From Candidatus Intestinimonas stercorigallinarum (GTDB lineage Bacteria; Bacillota; Clostridia; Oscillospirales; Oscillospiraceae): a DNA stretch of 6,849 nt. Where the stretch lies: the NCBI GenBank assembly GCA_019115345.1, contig DXDV01000106.1:1-6849 (forward strand), written 5' to 3'. Positions within the stretch are counted from its first letter, which is position 1. Each line of letters opens with the position of its first letter. Under the pieces are notes generated by a model. That model was not told the origin of the DNA and made no database searches. It saw nothing but the letters and a program-made list of their open reading frames with translations. Positions 1 through 5,681 of this stretch are shown one piece after another. A program made the position numbers and the translations under genes.

Positions 1-1203
1 ATCTGGACGGCCCAGGACACCATCGACGCCTACACCAAGGCCATCGAGGAGGACCAGGAAGCGGTCGCCGCCGCCGAGGAGGAAATCGCACTGGCGGAGG
101 AGGCAGTGCAAAACCTTACCGCCGCCACCCAGGAGGGCGGAGACGCCGCCACCGAAGCAGCCGCCCAGGAACAGGAGCTGCAGACCGCCATCACCGGCGT
201 GAAGGAGGAAATCAACGCTCTTGTGACCGCCTACACCGAGGCATACGACGCCGCCCTGGAGAGCATATCGGGACAGTACCAACTCTGGGACGAGGCCGCA
301 GGCGTCGTTGCAACGAGCGCGGGCACCATCAATTCGGCCCTGGAGAGCCAGATCACCTACTGGCAGGACTACAACGCCAATTTGCAGACCTTGACCGAGC
401 GCAGCGCCGACATCGAGGGCCTGAGCGAGATGATTGCCTCCTTTGCCGACGGCTCCGAGGAAAGCGTGAACGCGATTGCCGGCATGGCCGGGGCCACCGA
501 CGAGCAACTGGCGACGATGGTCGCCAACTGGCAGACCTTGCAGACCGAGCAGGAAGCGGCCGCCGGCAGTGTGGCCGACCTCAAGACCGACTTCACCGCC
601 ACCATGGACGAGCTGCAAGCCGAGCTTGCCGCCGACATCGAGGCGATGGACCTCGGCGCGGAGGCAGCAGCCAGCGGCAAGGCCACCATCCAGGGCTTTG
701 TATCTGGGGCGGAAGGAATGTTGCCCCAGGTGCAGGCTGCCTACTCGCGGATCGCCCAGGCAGCCATTGACGCCATCGACGCCAAGCTGGAAATCCACAG
801 CCCTTCCCGCGTCATGGAGGAAAAAGCCGACATGACCTGGGCGGGCTACATCAAGGAAACCGAGGCCCTGCAGCCGGACGTGGCCGAGGCTATGTCCGGC
901 ATGGCCGGCGCCGGTGTCGAGGCTTTCTCCGCCGAGGAGATCCAGGCCGTCGGCATCGCCCCGCAGCTCATGGCGTACCTGGCCTCCTATCAGGCCGGCA
1001 ACGCCATCTCCGCGGAGAGCGGAGCGGGCGGCGGGGGCGGCTCCATCGTGATCTACTTCGAGCCCCAGTATGACCTTGCCGGCGTCACCAATGCCGCCGA
1101 GCTGGAGGCCATCCTGGCGGCCCACGACGAGGATATGCGCGAGCTGATCCTGGAGGTCTTGCAGGAGGCCGGCGTCGACGCAGCGAGGAGGGCTTACACA
1201 TGA
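1..1203 (+). CDS. Phage tail tape measure protein, C-terminal part (5' end outside window)
   Basis: The frame is open from base 1, so only the last 400 residues are visible; the GTG at 106 is an internal valine, not a start. In tailed phages this protein fixes tail length and occupies the tube lumen. Visible residues 1-80 are rich in Ala, Glu and Gln and look like coiled coil. A second helical stretch spans about 115-225. The motif IHSPSR at visible residues 265-270, after a helix AAIDAIDAKLE, is a hallmark of the C-terminus of many Firmicutes tape measure proteins. A flexible linker GAGGGGGS follows at 341-348, then a beta-like strand (SIVIYFEPQYDL) and a final acidic helix. The stop overlaps the start of the LysM gene in an ATGA. 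Position directly before LysM and gpD-like genes supports the call. No lytic domain is visible in this part, but the missing N-terminal part could hold one. Confidence 0.9.
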   Translation: MWTAQDTIDAYTKAIEEDQEAVAAAEEEIALAEEAVQNLTAATQEGGDAATEAAAQEQELQTAITGVKEEINALVTAYTEAYDAALESISGQYQLWDEAAGVVATSAGTINSALESQITYWQDYNANLQTLTERSADIEGLSEMIASFADGSEESVNAIAGMAGATDEQLATMVANWQTLQTEQEAAAGSVADLKTDFTATMDELQAELAADIEAMDLGAEAAASGKATIQGFVSGAEGMLPQVQAAYSRIAQAAIDAIDAKLEIHSPSRVMEEKADMTWAGYIKETEALQPDVAEAMSGMAGAGVEAFSAEEIQAVGIAPQLMAYLASYQAGNAISAESGAGGGGGSIVIYFEPQYDLAGVTNAAELEAILAAHDEDMRELILEVLQEAGVDAARRAYT

Positions 1204-1409
1204 GAACGTACACCACCACCCAGGGGGATATGTGGGACAGCATCGCATTCCAGCAGATGGGGAGCGTTGACTACACCGACCAGCTGATGAATGCCAATCA
1301 GCAGTACCGGGAGTACTACACCTTCCCGGCTGGAATCGTCCTCACGATCCCCGACGCCGTGGAGCCGGTGTCCAGCTCTCTGCCGCCCTGGAAGCAGGTG
1401 GCGGGATGA
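1200..1409 (+). CDS. gpX-like LysM tail protein
   Basis: A 69-residue protein that is essentially one LysM fold. It opens YTTTQGDMWDSIAF, equivalent to the Y-x-V-x-x-GD-T-x-x-x-IA start of LysM. The central asparagine segment MNANQQYRE follows, then FPAGIVLTIPD, the usual closing strand. The C-terminus PVSSSLPPWK resembles the Pro-rich, Trp-containing tail of the P2 gpX family. Small LysM proteins sit at the tail tube/hub interface in contractile phages and are placed between the tape measure and hub genes, as here; PBSX-type tails carry a larger LysM protein (XkdP) at the same place. The ATG is preceded by GAGGAGGG (1185-1192) at 7-base spacing. It overlaps both the tape measure and the hub genes by 4 bases. 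Whether it binds peptidoglycan or is only structural cannot be told from sequence. Confidence 0.88.
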   Translation: MRTYTTTQGDMWDSIAFQQMGSVDYTDQLMNANQQYREYYTFPAGIVLTIPDAVEPVSSSLPPWKQVAG

Positions 1410-2734
1410 GCGACCGGAATCAGGCCCGCCGCACCACGGCGGAGGTCGTCTTCGGCGGCACCGACATCACATCATCCATCCGCCCCTACCTGCTGTCGCT
1501 GACCTACACCGACAACGAGGAGGACGAGGCGGACGACCTGCAAATCAAGCTCCAGGACAGGGACAGTATTTGGCTGGAGAAGTGGCTGAACGACGCCATC
1601 CAGGCAGCGGCCTCCTCCGCCCCCGCAGAGGGCGCAGGAGATGCGGAAGCAAAGGCCTACAAGGTGACGCCCTCTATCGGTCTGAACGTCCGCACAGGCC
1701 CTGGAACGAGCTACGGGAAGCTCGGGGCGCTGCCCTATGGCACGGAGGTTTCCGTAACGGGGATCTCCAACGGCTGGGCCACTATCCAGTACAGCGGAAA
1801 GACGGCCTATGTCAGCGCCCAGTACATCCAGGAGGTCGGCGGGGGCCAGGCGGAAGAGAGTTCCGAGGCCTCCGCCACCACCGGCCTCGCCATCCAGGCG
1901 GTATTCGTCCGGGAAAACTGGAACAACGACGGCAAGGACACCGTTCTGGACTGCGGGCAATTCGAGCTCGACAGCATCAAGGCGTCCGGGCCGCCGGCCA
2001 CCATCACCATCAAGGCCACGTCGCTGCCCTTCAACGCGCAGATCCGGCAGACCGAAAAGACCAAGGCGTGGGAGGCCTATACCCTCTCCGGCATCGCCCA
2101 GGAAATGGCCGGTGCCAACGGCATGGCCTGCCTCTATGAATCCGCCAGCGACCCCTATTATGAGCGGGTGGAGCAGTACAAGGTGAGCGACATCAAATTC
2201 CTGTCCCAGCTTTGCCACGACGCCGGGATCTCCCTCAAGGCCACGAACAACATCCTGGTGCTGTTCGACCAGGCTGACTATGAGGCCAAGGACCCGACCT
2301 TCACCGTGAAGCGGGGCAGCGGGAGCTACACCAAGTATGACCTGTCTGTCGGCACGGCGGACACCAAGTACACGTCCTGCCGCGTCCGCTATGCCGACCC
2401 CGCCACGGGCCAGGTCATCGAGGGCACCGCCTACGCAGAAGACTACAAGGCGGACTCCAAGAACAATCAGCAGCTGGAGGTGACGGCCAAGGTAGCCAGC
2501 ATCGCCGAAGCGCAGACGCTGGCGGCCAAGCAGCTCCGCCTCCACAACAAGTACTCCCGCACCGCGACATTCACCTTCCCCGGGGACCCCTCCAAGGTGG
2601 CCGGCGTCACGGCCACGCTGGAAGGGTGGGGCGCGTGGGACGGGAAATATATCATCAAGCAGTCGAAGCACTCCCTGGGCAGCTCCGGCTACACGACGCA
2701 GACGGTCCTCCGTCGCATTCTGGAGGGATATTGA
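1406..2734 (+). CDS. gpD-like (late control D superfamily) baseplate hub protein with inserted SH3b domain
   Basis: A 442-residue hub protein. Its family forms the central ring on which the spike sits (P2 gpD, T4 gp27, Mu gp44, PBSX XkdQ). The N-terminal part (about 10-60) is a typical hub beta domain containing DLQIKLQDRDSIWLEKW. The same domain resumes at about 162 with FVRENWNNDGKDTVLDCGQFELDSI. The middle part (200-300) includes the ATSLPFN strand, a helical SGIAQEMA segment and a VSDIKFLSQLCHDAGISLK helix-strand, all usual in this family. The C-terminal part (300-442) is the second hub beta domain. Residues 83-142 form a bacterial SH3 domain, bordered by Ala/Ser/Glu/Gly linkers, that interrupts the first hub domain. 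Without the insert the protein would be about 344 residues, near the usual size. The start is an ATGA overlap with the LysM stop; AGGTGG (1396-1401) is 4 bases upstream. Confidence 0.88.
   Translation: MSDRNQARRTTAEVVFGGTDITSSIRPYLLSLTYTDNEEDEADDLQIKLQDRDSIWLEKWLNDAIQAAASSAPAEGAGDAEAKAYKVTPSIGLNVRTGPGTSYGKLGALPYGTEVSVTGISNGWATIQYSGKTAYVSAQYIQEVGGGQAEESSEASATTGLAIQAVFVRENWNNDGKDTVLDCGQFELDSIKASGPPATITIKATSLPFNAQIRQTEKTKAWEAYTLSGIAQEMAGANGMACLYESASDPYYERVEQYKVSDIKFLSQLCHDAGISLKATNNILVLFDQADYEAKDPTFTVKRGSGSYTKYDLSVGTADTKYTSCRVRYADPATGQVIEGTAYAEDYKADSKNNQQLEVTAKVASIAEAQTLAAKQLRLHNKYSRTATFTFPGDPSKVAGVTATLEGWGAWDGKYIIKQSKHSLGSSGYTTQTVLRRILEGY
1594..1605 (+). repeat. Left copy of 12-bp direct repeat flanking the SH3b insert
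   Basis: CGCCATCCAGGC, perfectly repeated at 1888-1899. The copies are 294 bases apart (98 codons, in frame), and bases on either side differ. Both encode Ala-Ile-Gln-Ala. Because these are favoured codons in this DNA, part of the identity could be chance. Confidence 0.6.
1652..1831 (+). other. SH3b domain coding segment inside the hub gene
   Basis: Hub residues 83-142 show the bacterial SH3 signature: LNVRTGPGTSYGKLGAL, then GTEVSVTG, then NGWATIQYSGKTAYVSAQYI. The order matches known SH3b domains, which often bind peptidoglycan stem peptides or bridges. The RTGPGTSY loop and the W-x-x-I-x-Y-x-G-K-x-x-Y-V pattern are near consensus, so the domain is probably intact and folded. It is flanked by low-complexity linkers (about 67-82 and 143-160), as expected for a domain looped out of the hub core. 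Wall binding is family-based inference. Confidence 0.87.
1888..1899 (+). repeat. Right copy of 12-bp direct repeat flanking the SH3b insert
   Basis: Second perfect copy of CGCCATCCAGGC, in the same reading phase as the copy at 1594-1605. Loss of one copy plus the intervening sequence would join KWLNDAIQ to AVFVRENW without a frameshift, restoring an ordinary-length hub. Confidence 0.6.
2722..2727 (+). promoter_or_regulatory. Ribosome binding site for the spike gene
   Basis: GGAGGG lies 6 bases before the ATG at 2734, inside the last codons of the hub gene. It decides the start: the same frame stays open upstream to a GTG at 2626, but that would add 36 residues lying wholly inside the hub gene, and the family begins near MDSEKILSRLVQIGTV. 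Confidence 0.75.
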
Positions 2735-3060
2735 TGGACTCAGAAAAAATCCTTTCCCGCCTGGTGCAGATCGGCACAGTCAGCGACGTGGACAACGGCA
2801 AGCGGAGAGCCCGCGTCATTCTCAAGGAGACAGGGCACACCTCTGGCTGGCTCTGCGTGCTGGCTACGCCGCCATTCATTCCCGATTACAACGTCCCGCA
2901 GCGGACGGAGTTTGAATCCGGCGGCTCCGGCGATGCCTCCTTCGCAAGCCACAAGCACGACCTGATTATCAAGCCGTGGATGCCGAAGGTCAACGACCAG
3001 GTGCTGGTGCTCTATCTCCCGGTGTTCAACGGAGACGGCTTTATTCTGGGGGGGATATAA
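2734..3060 (+). CDS. gpV-like baseplate spike / OB-fold protein, short form
   Basis: A 108-residue protein. The N-terminal strand SRLVQIGTVSDVDNGKRRARVIL and the pair SGWLCVL ... WMPKVNDQVLVLYLPVFNGDGFILGGI make up the OB-fold of gpV/gp45-type spike proteins, which bind the hub and cap the tail tip. P2 gpV has about 211 residues because a long C-terminal beta-helix shaft follows the OB-fold; here the protein ends right after the last OB strand. Between the OB strands, residues about 44-77 form a Gly/Ser-rich loop containing SHKHDL (His73 and His75), which might act as a reduced tip. The gene overlaps the hub stop by one base (TGATG) and its TAA abuts the next ATG. The identity as the OB-fold spike gene is fairly secure; the tip role of the loop is inference. 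Confidence 0.8.
   Translation: MDSEKILSRLVQIGTVSDVDNGKRRARVILKETGHTSGWLCVLATPPFIPDYNVPQRTEFESGGSGDASFASHKHDLIIKPWMPKVNDQVLVLYLPVFNGDGFILGGI
3048..3054 (+). promoter_or_regulatory. Poly-G ribosome binding site for the gpU-like gene
   Basis: A run of seven G, 6 bases before the ATG at 3061, within the last codons of the spike gene (Leu-Gly-Gly-Ile). Five consecutive G can pair with the CCUCC core of 16S rRNA with a single G-U wobble, so it can serve in place of GGAGG. Confidence 0.55.
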
Positions 3061-3453
3061 ATGCAGATCGGGACGCTCGGAGAGGTCGTGTTCTCCGTTT
3101 CTGACAGCGTTGTGGAGACGATCAACAACTTCACCTGGTCTGGCTCCGCCCGGTACAGCACGCACCAGCGGCACCTCACCCACGCGCTGACCGAGTTTAC
3201 CGGGCTCGACCCGGACGGCATCACCTTCGACATCTTTGTGTCGGCCTATCTGGGCGTCGACCCGATGACGGAGGTCGTGAAGATTTGGAACTACGAGCGG
3301 AGCGGCACCGCCGTCCCGCTGACCATCGGCACCCACGCCTACGGCAAATACCGATGGTCCATCAAAAGCCACAAGATGAAAGCCCAGACATTCGACAAGC
3401 GGGGGGACATCACGAGCGCCACCATTTCGCTCACCCTCCAGGAGTACATTTAG
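3061..3453 (+). CDS. gpU-like phage tail protein
   Basis: A 130-residue protein resembling the P2 gpU family, which is needed for P2 tail assembly. It opens with MQIGTLGEVVFSVS, the short N-terminal beta segment of the family (an F-V-F type strand). FTWSGSARYSTHQRH follows, corresponding to the conserved W-x-x-x-R-(H) region. The segment PDGITFDIFVSAYLG matches the family's G-D-x-I-x-L-x-G type strand. The C-terminal signature YRWSIKSHKMKAQTFDKRG then S-x-x-I-S-L-T-L-Q-E-Y-I ends the protein in the usual way. The start follows the spike stop with no gap (TAAATG). In P2 the U gene sits beside T and D rather than between the spike and gp25-like genes, so the placement here is different. Exact position in the particle (tail terminus or baseplate) is not settled by sequence alone. 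Confidence 0.78.
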   Translation: MQIGTLGEVVFSVSDSVVETINNFTWSGSARYSTHQRHLTHALTEFTGLDPDGITFDIFVSAYLGVDPMTEVVKIWNYERSGTAVPLTIGTHAYGKYRWSIKSHKMKAQTFDKRGDITSATISLTLQEYI

Positions 3454-3459
3454 GGGGGG
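3453..3459 (+). promoter_or_regulatory. Poly-G ribosome binding site for the gp25-like gene
   Basis: Seven G starting with the last base of the gpU-like TAG stop, 6 bases before the ATG at 3466. No GGAGG-type site is closer, so this run is the most likely Shine-Dalgarno element. Confidence 0.55.
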
Positions 3460-3465
3460 TACGGC

Positions 3466-3783
3466 ATGACCTACAAGGTATCAGCTGTCGATGTCGGCAC
3501 CGTCAAGCTGAACGAACAGGACACGGTTTCGTCGGTGCTTCAGAACATCGCCATCCTCCTCTCCACCCGGCAGGGCACAGTTCCGCTCTACCGGGAGTTT
3601 GGCCTGCCTATGCGTTTCCTCGATAAGCCCACCCACATCGCCCGGCCCATGATCGTGTCGGAGGTCAAGGAGGCCATCGAGAAGTTTGAGCCCAGGGCGA
3701 CCTTTATCCGGGTGCTGTTCGACGAGGACACCAGCATTCCGGGAAGGGTCATCCCGACTGTGGAGGTGGAGATCAATGAGTAG
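3466..3783 (+). CDS. GPW/gp25-family baseplate wedge protein
   Basis: A 105-residue protein of the T4 gp25 / P2 gpW family, a small wedge component that initiates and anchors the sheath at the baseplate. The family pattern is clear: VSSVLQNIAILLSTRQGTVPLYREFGLPM at residues 21-49, where the helix ends in G-T-x-P-x-x-x-x-F-G. PMIVSEVKEAIEKFEPRATFIRV follows at 61-83, equivalent to the conserved I-x-x-A-I-x-x-x-E-P-R helix-turn. The C-terminal strand IPTVEVEINE closes the fold. Length fits the usual 100-130 residues. The gene starts 12 bases after the gpU-like stop and its last 8 bases (ATGAGTAG) also hold the start of baseplate J, so the two are probably translated together. Confidence 0.92.
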   Translation: MTYKVSAVDVGTVKLNEQDTVSSVLQNIAILLSTRQGTVPLYREFGLPMRFLDKPTHIARPMIVSEVKEAIEKFEPRATFIRVLFDEDTSIPGRVIPTVEVEINE

Positions 3784-4912
3784 AAACACGCAGTACCAGT
3801 TCATCAGCACGGACACAAACGCCCTTGTCTCCGCCCTGGTTTCCGGCTATGAGAAAATCACCGGCGTCAGCGTGCAGCCGGCCAGCCCGGAAAAGCTGTT
3901 TATTCAGTGGGTGGCGGACATCATCATCCAGGAGCGCGTCCAGAACAACTACACGGGAAATCAAAACATCCCCTCCAGGGCATCCGGGGAAAACCTGGAC
4001 GCCCTGGGGGAGCTGTTCTATGTCTCGGAGCGGCCGGCGGCGCAGCCCGCCGTGTGCAACGAGCGGTTTTATATTTCCGAGGCCCAGGCCACGGCCATCC
4101 TGATCCCGGCCGGCACCCGCGTCACCGACTCCAGCAGCACCCTTGTCTGGGAGACGGTCGAGGATGTCTACGTGGACATCGGCGACACCTATGCCGACGT
4201 CCAGATCCGATGCCAGACGCCGGGCGTGGTGGGCAACGACTACGCCGTGGGCCAGATCAACACCATCATCGACCTGTTTGACTATTACAGCCGCTGCGAG
4301 AACACCACCGCAAGCGACAGCGGCTCGGACGAGGCCACCGATGACGAGTTCTACGAGCTCATGCGGGCCAGCATGGACGCCTACTCCACCGCCGGTCCCC
4401 AGGGCGGGTATGTCTACATCGCCAAGCGCGTCTCTACGGAGATCGCCGACGTGGTGGCCAACTCTCCCGTCGCCGGGACGGTGGACCTGTATGTGCTCAT
4501 GGATGACGGCACCATCGCCCAGACGGAGGTCAAGAACGCGGTGCTTGCCGCCTGCAGCGCGGACACGGTGCGCCCGCTGACAGACCTGGTTTCCGTCAAA
4601 GACCCCGAGACGGTGGAATACGACATCTCCTTCACCTACTACATCCCCAGCGACGCCTCCGTCAGCTCGGCGGAGATCGAGGCCGCCGTAGACGCGGCGG
4701 TGAAGCAGTATGTGGCCTGGCAGTGCGGCAAGCTGGGGCGGGACATCAACCCCTCCTACCTGATCGGCCTGCTCATGCAGACCGGCATCAAGCGGGTGGA
4801 CCTTACCTCTCCCACCTTTACCGTCCTCAAGGACGGGAGCAACAAGGACACGCCCCAGGTGGCGACGGTAGGCGACATCACCGCCACGAATGGGGGGTAT
4901 GAGGATGAATAG
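3776..4912 (+). CDS. Baseplate J family protein
   Basis: A 378-residue baseplate J protein (P2 gpJ, Mu gp47, T4 gp6-like wedge component) that joins the wedge ring and transmits the contraction signal. The N-terminal helix region is followed by SGENLDALGELFYVSERPAA (70-89), the usual L-D-x-L-G-x-x-x-x-x-x-R motif. ILIPAGTRVTDSS (108-120) is the typical I-P-A-G-T-x-V strand. The segment AGPQGGYVYIAKRVSTEIADVVANSP (206-231) carries the conserved G-x-x-x-x-Y-x-x-x-A element. A beta domain VDLYVLMDDG and the C-terminal wedge domain (IEAAVDAAVKQYVAW, then LIGLLMQTGIKRVDL) follow. The chosen ATG lies behind GGAGGTGGAG (3762-3771); upstream in-frame codons overlap gp25 fully and are rejected. It overlaps both neighbours by 8 bases. 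Confidence 0.95.
   Translation: MSRNTQYQFISTDTNALVSALVSGYEKITGVSVQPASPEKLFIQWVADIIIQERVQNNYTGNQNIPSRASGENLDALGELFYVSERPAAQPAVCNERFYISEAQATAILIPAGTRVTDSSSTLVWETVEDVYVDIGDTYADVQIRCQTPGVVGNDYAVGQINTIIDLFDYYSRCENTTASDSGSDEATDDEFYELMRASMDAYSTAGPQGGYVYIAKRVSTEIADVVANSPVAGTVDLYVLMDDGTIAQTEVKNAVLAACSADTVRPLTDLVSVKDPETVEYDISFTYYIPSDASVSSAEIEAAVDAAVKQYVAWQCGKLGRDINPSYLIGLLMQTGIKRVDLTSPTFTVLKDGSNKDTPQVATVGDITATNGGYEDE
4892..4897 (+). promoter_or_regulatory. Poly-G ribosome binding site deciding the tail protein I start
   Basis: Six G, seven bases before the ATG at 4905. Two other in-frame ATGs exist at 4890 and 4899, but the first starts before this run and the second is only one base after it. The run therefore favours 4905. 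Confidence 0.55.
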
Positions 4913-5681
4913 CGCGCACGCCCTGACCGCCGAAAACCTCCTCCGGGCGCTCCCGGAGGTCTTGCGGAACGACGAGAGCATGGCGGCCCTGGCTGCCTCT
5001 GTCGCCCAGGTGCTGGCCCAGCGCCCCGAGGAGATCCAGCGCCTGGCCATCTACCCGCGCATCGACGAACTCCCGGAGGAGCTGCTGGACATCCTGGCCT
5101 ATGACTTCAAGGTGGACTGGTGGGACGCGGACTACACCCTGGAGGAAAAGCGCCGGACGCTGAAAGACAGCTGGCGCGTCCACCGGATGCTCGGCACCAA
5201 GGCCGCCGTCGAGCTGGCCATCTCCGCCATCTTCCCGGAGGTGCGGGTAAGCGAATGGTTTGAGTACGGCGGCGACCCGTACCACTTCCGCCTCTCCATT
5301 GACGTCAGCAAGGAGGACACCGATTCCGACCGCTACCAGCGCGTCCTGGAGCGCGTGAACTTCTACAAGAACCTCCGCTCCCACCTGGACGAGATCGTTT
5401 ATATCATCCAGGCGGAGGGCGTTGCAACAGGCCGTGCGGCCGCTGCATTCATCGGCGGGTATATGCGCATTACCGTCCCCGTCCGCATTGACGGAGAGGC
5501 GCGCCCGCCCCACGTCCCCACAACGGCTACGACCGGCGCGCACGCCACCGGCTCTTACATGAGGGTCCAGACGCGGGTGCCCGTGGACGGTGTGGGCAAG
5601 CCGCAGGCCGACTTCCCCATGCACACCGGGATCAAGGTGTCTGAAACCTACTACAAAATCACTACGGAGGTGTCAACATGA
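4905..5681 (+). CDS. Tail protein I family (baseplate wedge, fibre attachment) with C-terminal extension
   Basis: A 258-residue protein from the start at 4905. The first 170 residues match the P2 tail protein I family, which closes the baseplate wedge next to gpJ and holds the tail fibres. Key stretches are LRALPEVLRNDESMAALA (13-30), IYPRIDELPEELLDILAYDF (49-68), VDWWD (70-74), EKRRTLKDSWRVHRMLGT (81-98) and AVELAISAIFPEV (101-113). P2 gpI has about 176 residues, so some 80 residues are extra. This extension (about 175-258) is Gly/Thr/Val-rich and contains two similar units, YMRITVPVRIDGEARPP (186-202) and YMRVQTRVPVDGVGKPQ (218-234). The stop overlaps the fibre start in ATGA. Function of the extension is unknown; an enlarged fibre-docking platform is a reasonable inference. 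Confidence 0.9.
   Translation: MNSAHALTAENLLRALPEVLRNDESMAALAASVAQVLAQRPEEIQRLAIYPRIDELPEELLDILAYDFKVDWWDADYTLEEKRRTLKDSWRVHRMLGTKAAVELAISAIFPEVRVSEWFEYGGDPYHFRLSIDVSKEDTDSDRYQRVLERVNFYKNLRSHLDEIVYIIQAEGVATGRAAAAFIGGYMRITVPVRIDGEARPPHVPTTATTGAHATGSYMRVQTRVPVDGVGKPQADFPMHTGIKVSETYYKITTEVST
4940..4959 (+). repeat. Perfect 8-bp GC hairpin in the tail protein I coding start
   Basis: CCTCCGGG, a CGCT loop, then CCCGGAGG form a perfect stem starting 35 bases after the tail protein I ATG. No T-tract follows, so it is not an intrinsic terminator. The 5' arm contains CCTCC, which could also pair with the poly-G ribosome binding site at 4892-4897. A role in translation control is speculative, and such palindromes arise by chance in GC-rich coding DNA. 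Confidence 0.35.
5454..5606 (+). repeat. Two imperfect protein-level repeat units in tail protein I extension
   Basis: Residues 184-202 (5454-5510) and 216-234 (5550-5606) share the frame G-x-Y-M-R-(I/V) ... V-P-V ... D-G-x-x-(R/K)-P. They are 32 residues apart, joined by a Thr/His/Pro-rich stretch. The likeness is at protein level and not obvious as long DNA identity, which suggests an old duplication or convergent beta-hairpins. Confidence 0.5.

Noticed and set aside
1291..2139. A + strand open frame of 282 residues across the LysM and hub genes in another phase.
   Set aside because: Arg/Gly/His/Pro-rich translation typical of a shifted frame; overlaps two genes with clear homology.
1472..2671. 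A 399-residue open frame on the minus strand opposite the hub gene.
   Set aside because: Same mirror effect of GC-rich coding; composition is Arg/Gly/Leu-rich without domains, and the + strand hub has clear family motifs.
3048..3459. G-quadruplex formed by the poly-G runs.
   Set aside because: The runs are isolated and hundreds of bases apart; a local quadruplex needs four nearby G tracts.
3773..5050. A 425-residue open frame on the minus strand, longer than the baseplate J protein opposite it.
   Set aside because: It spans parts of three well-supported + strand genes, is dominated by Gly/Val/Arg/His/Asp in a low-information pattern, shows no recognisable motif and is expected from GC-rich third positions on the other strand.
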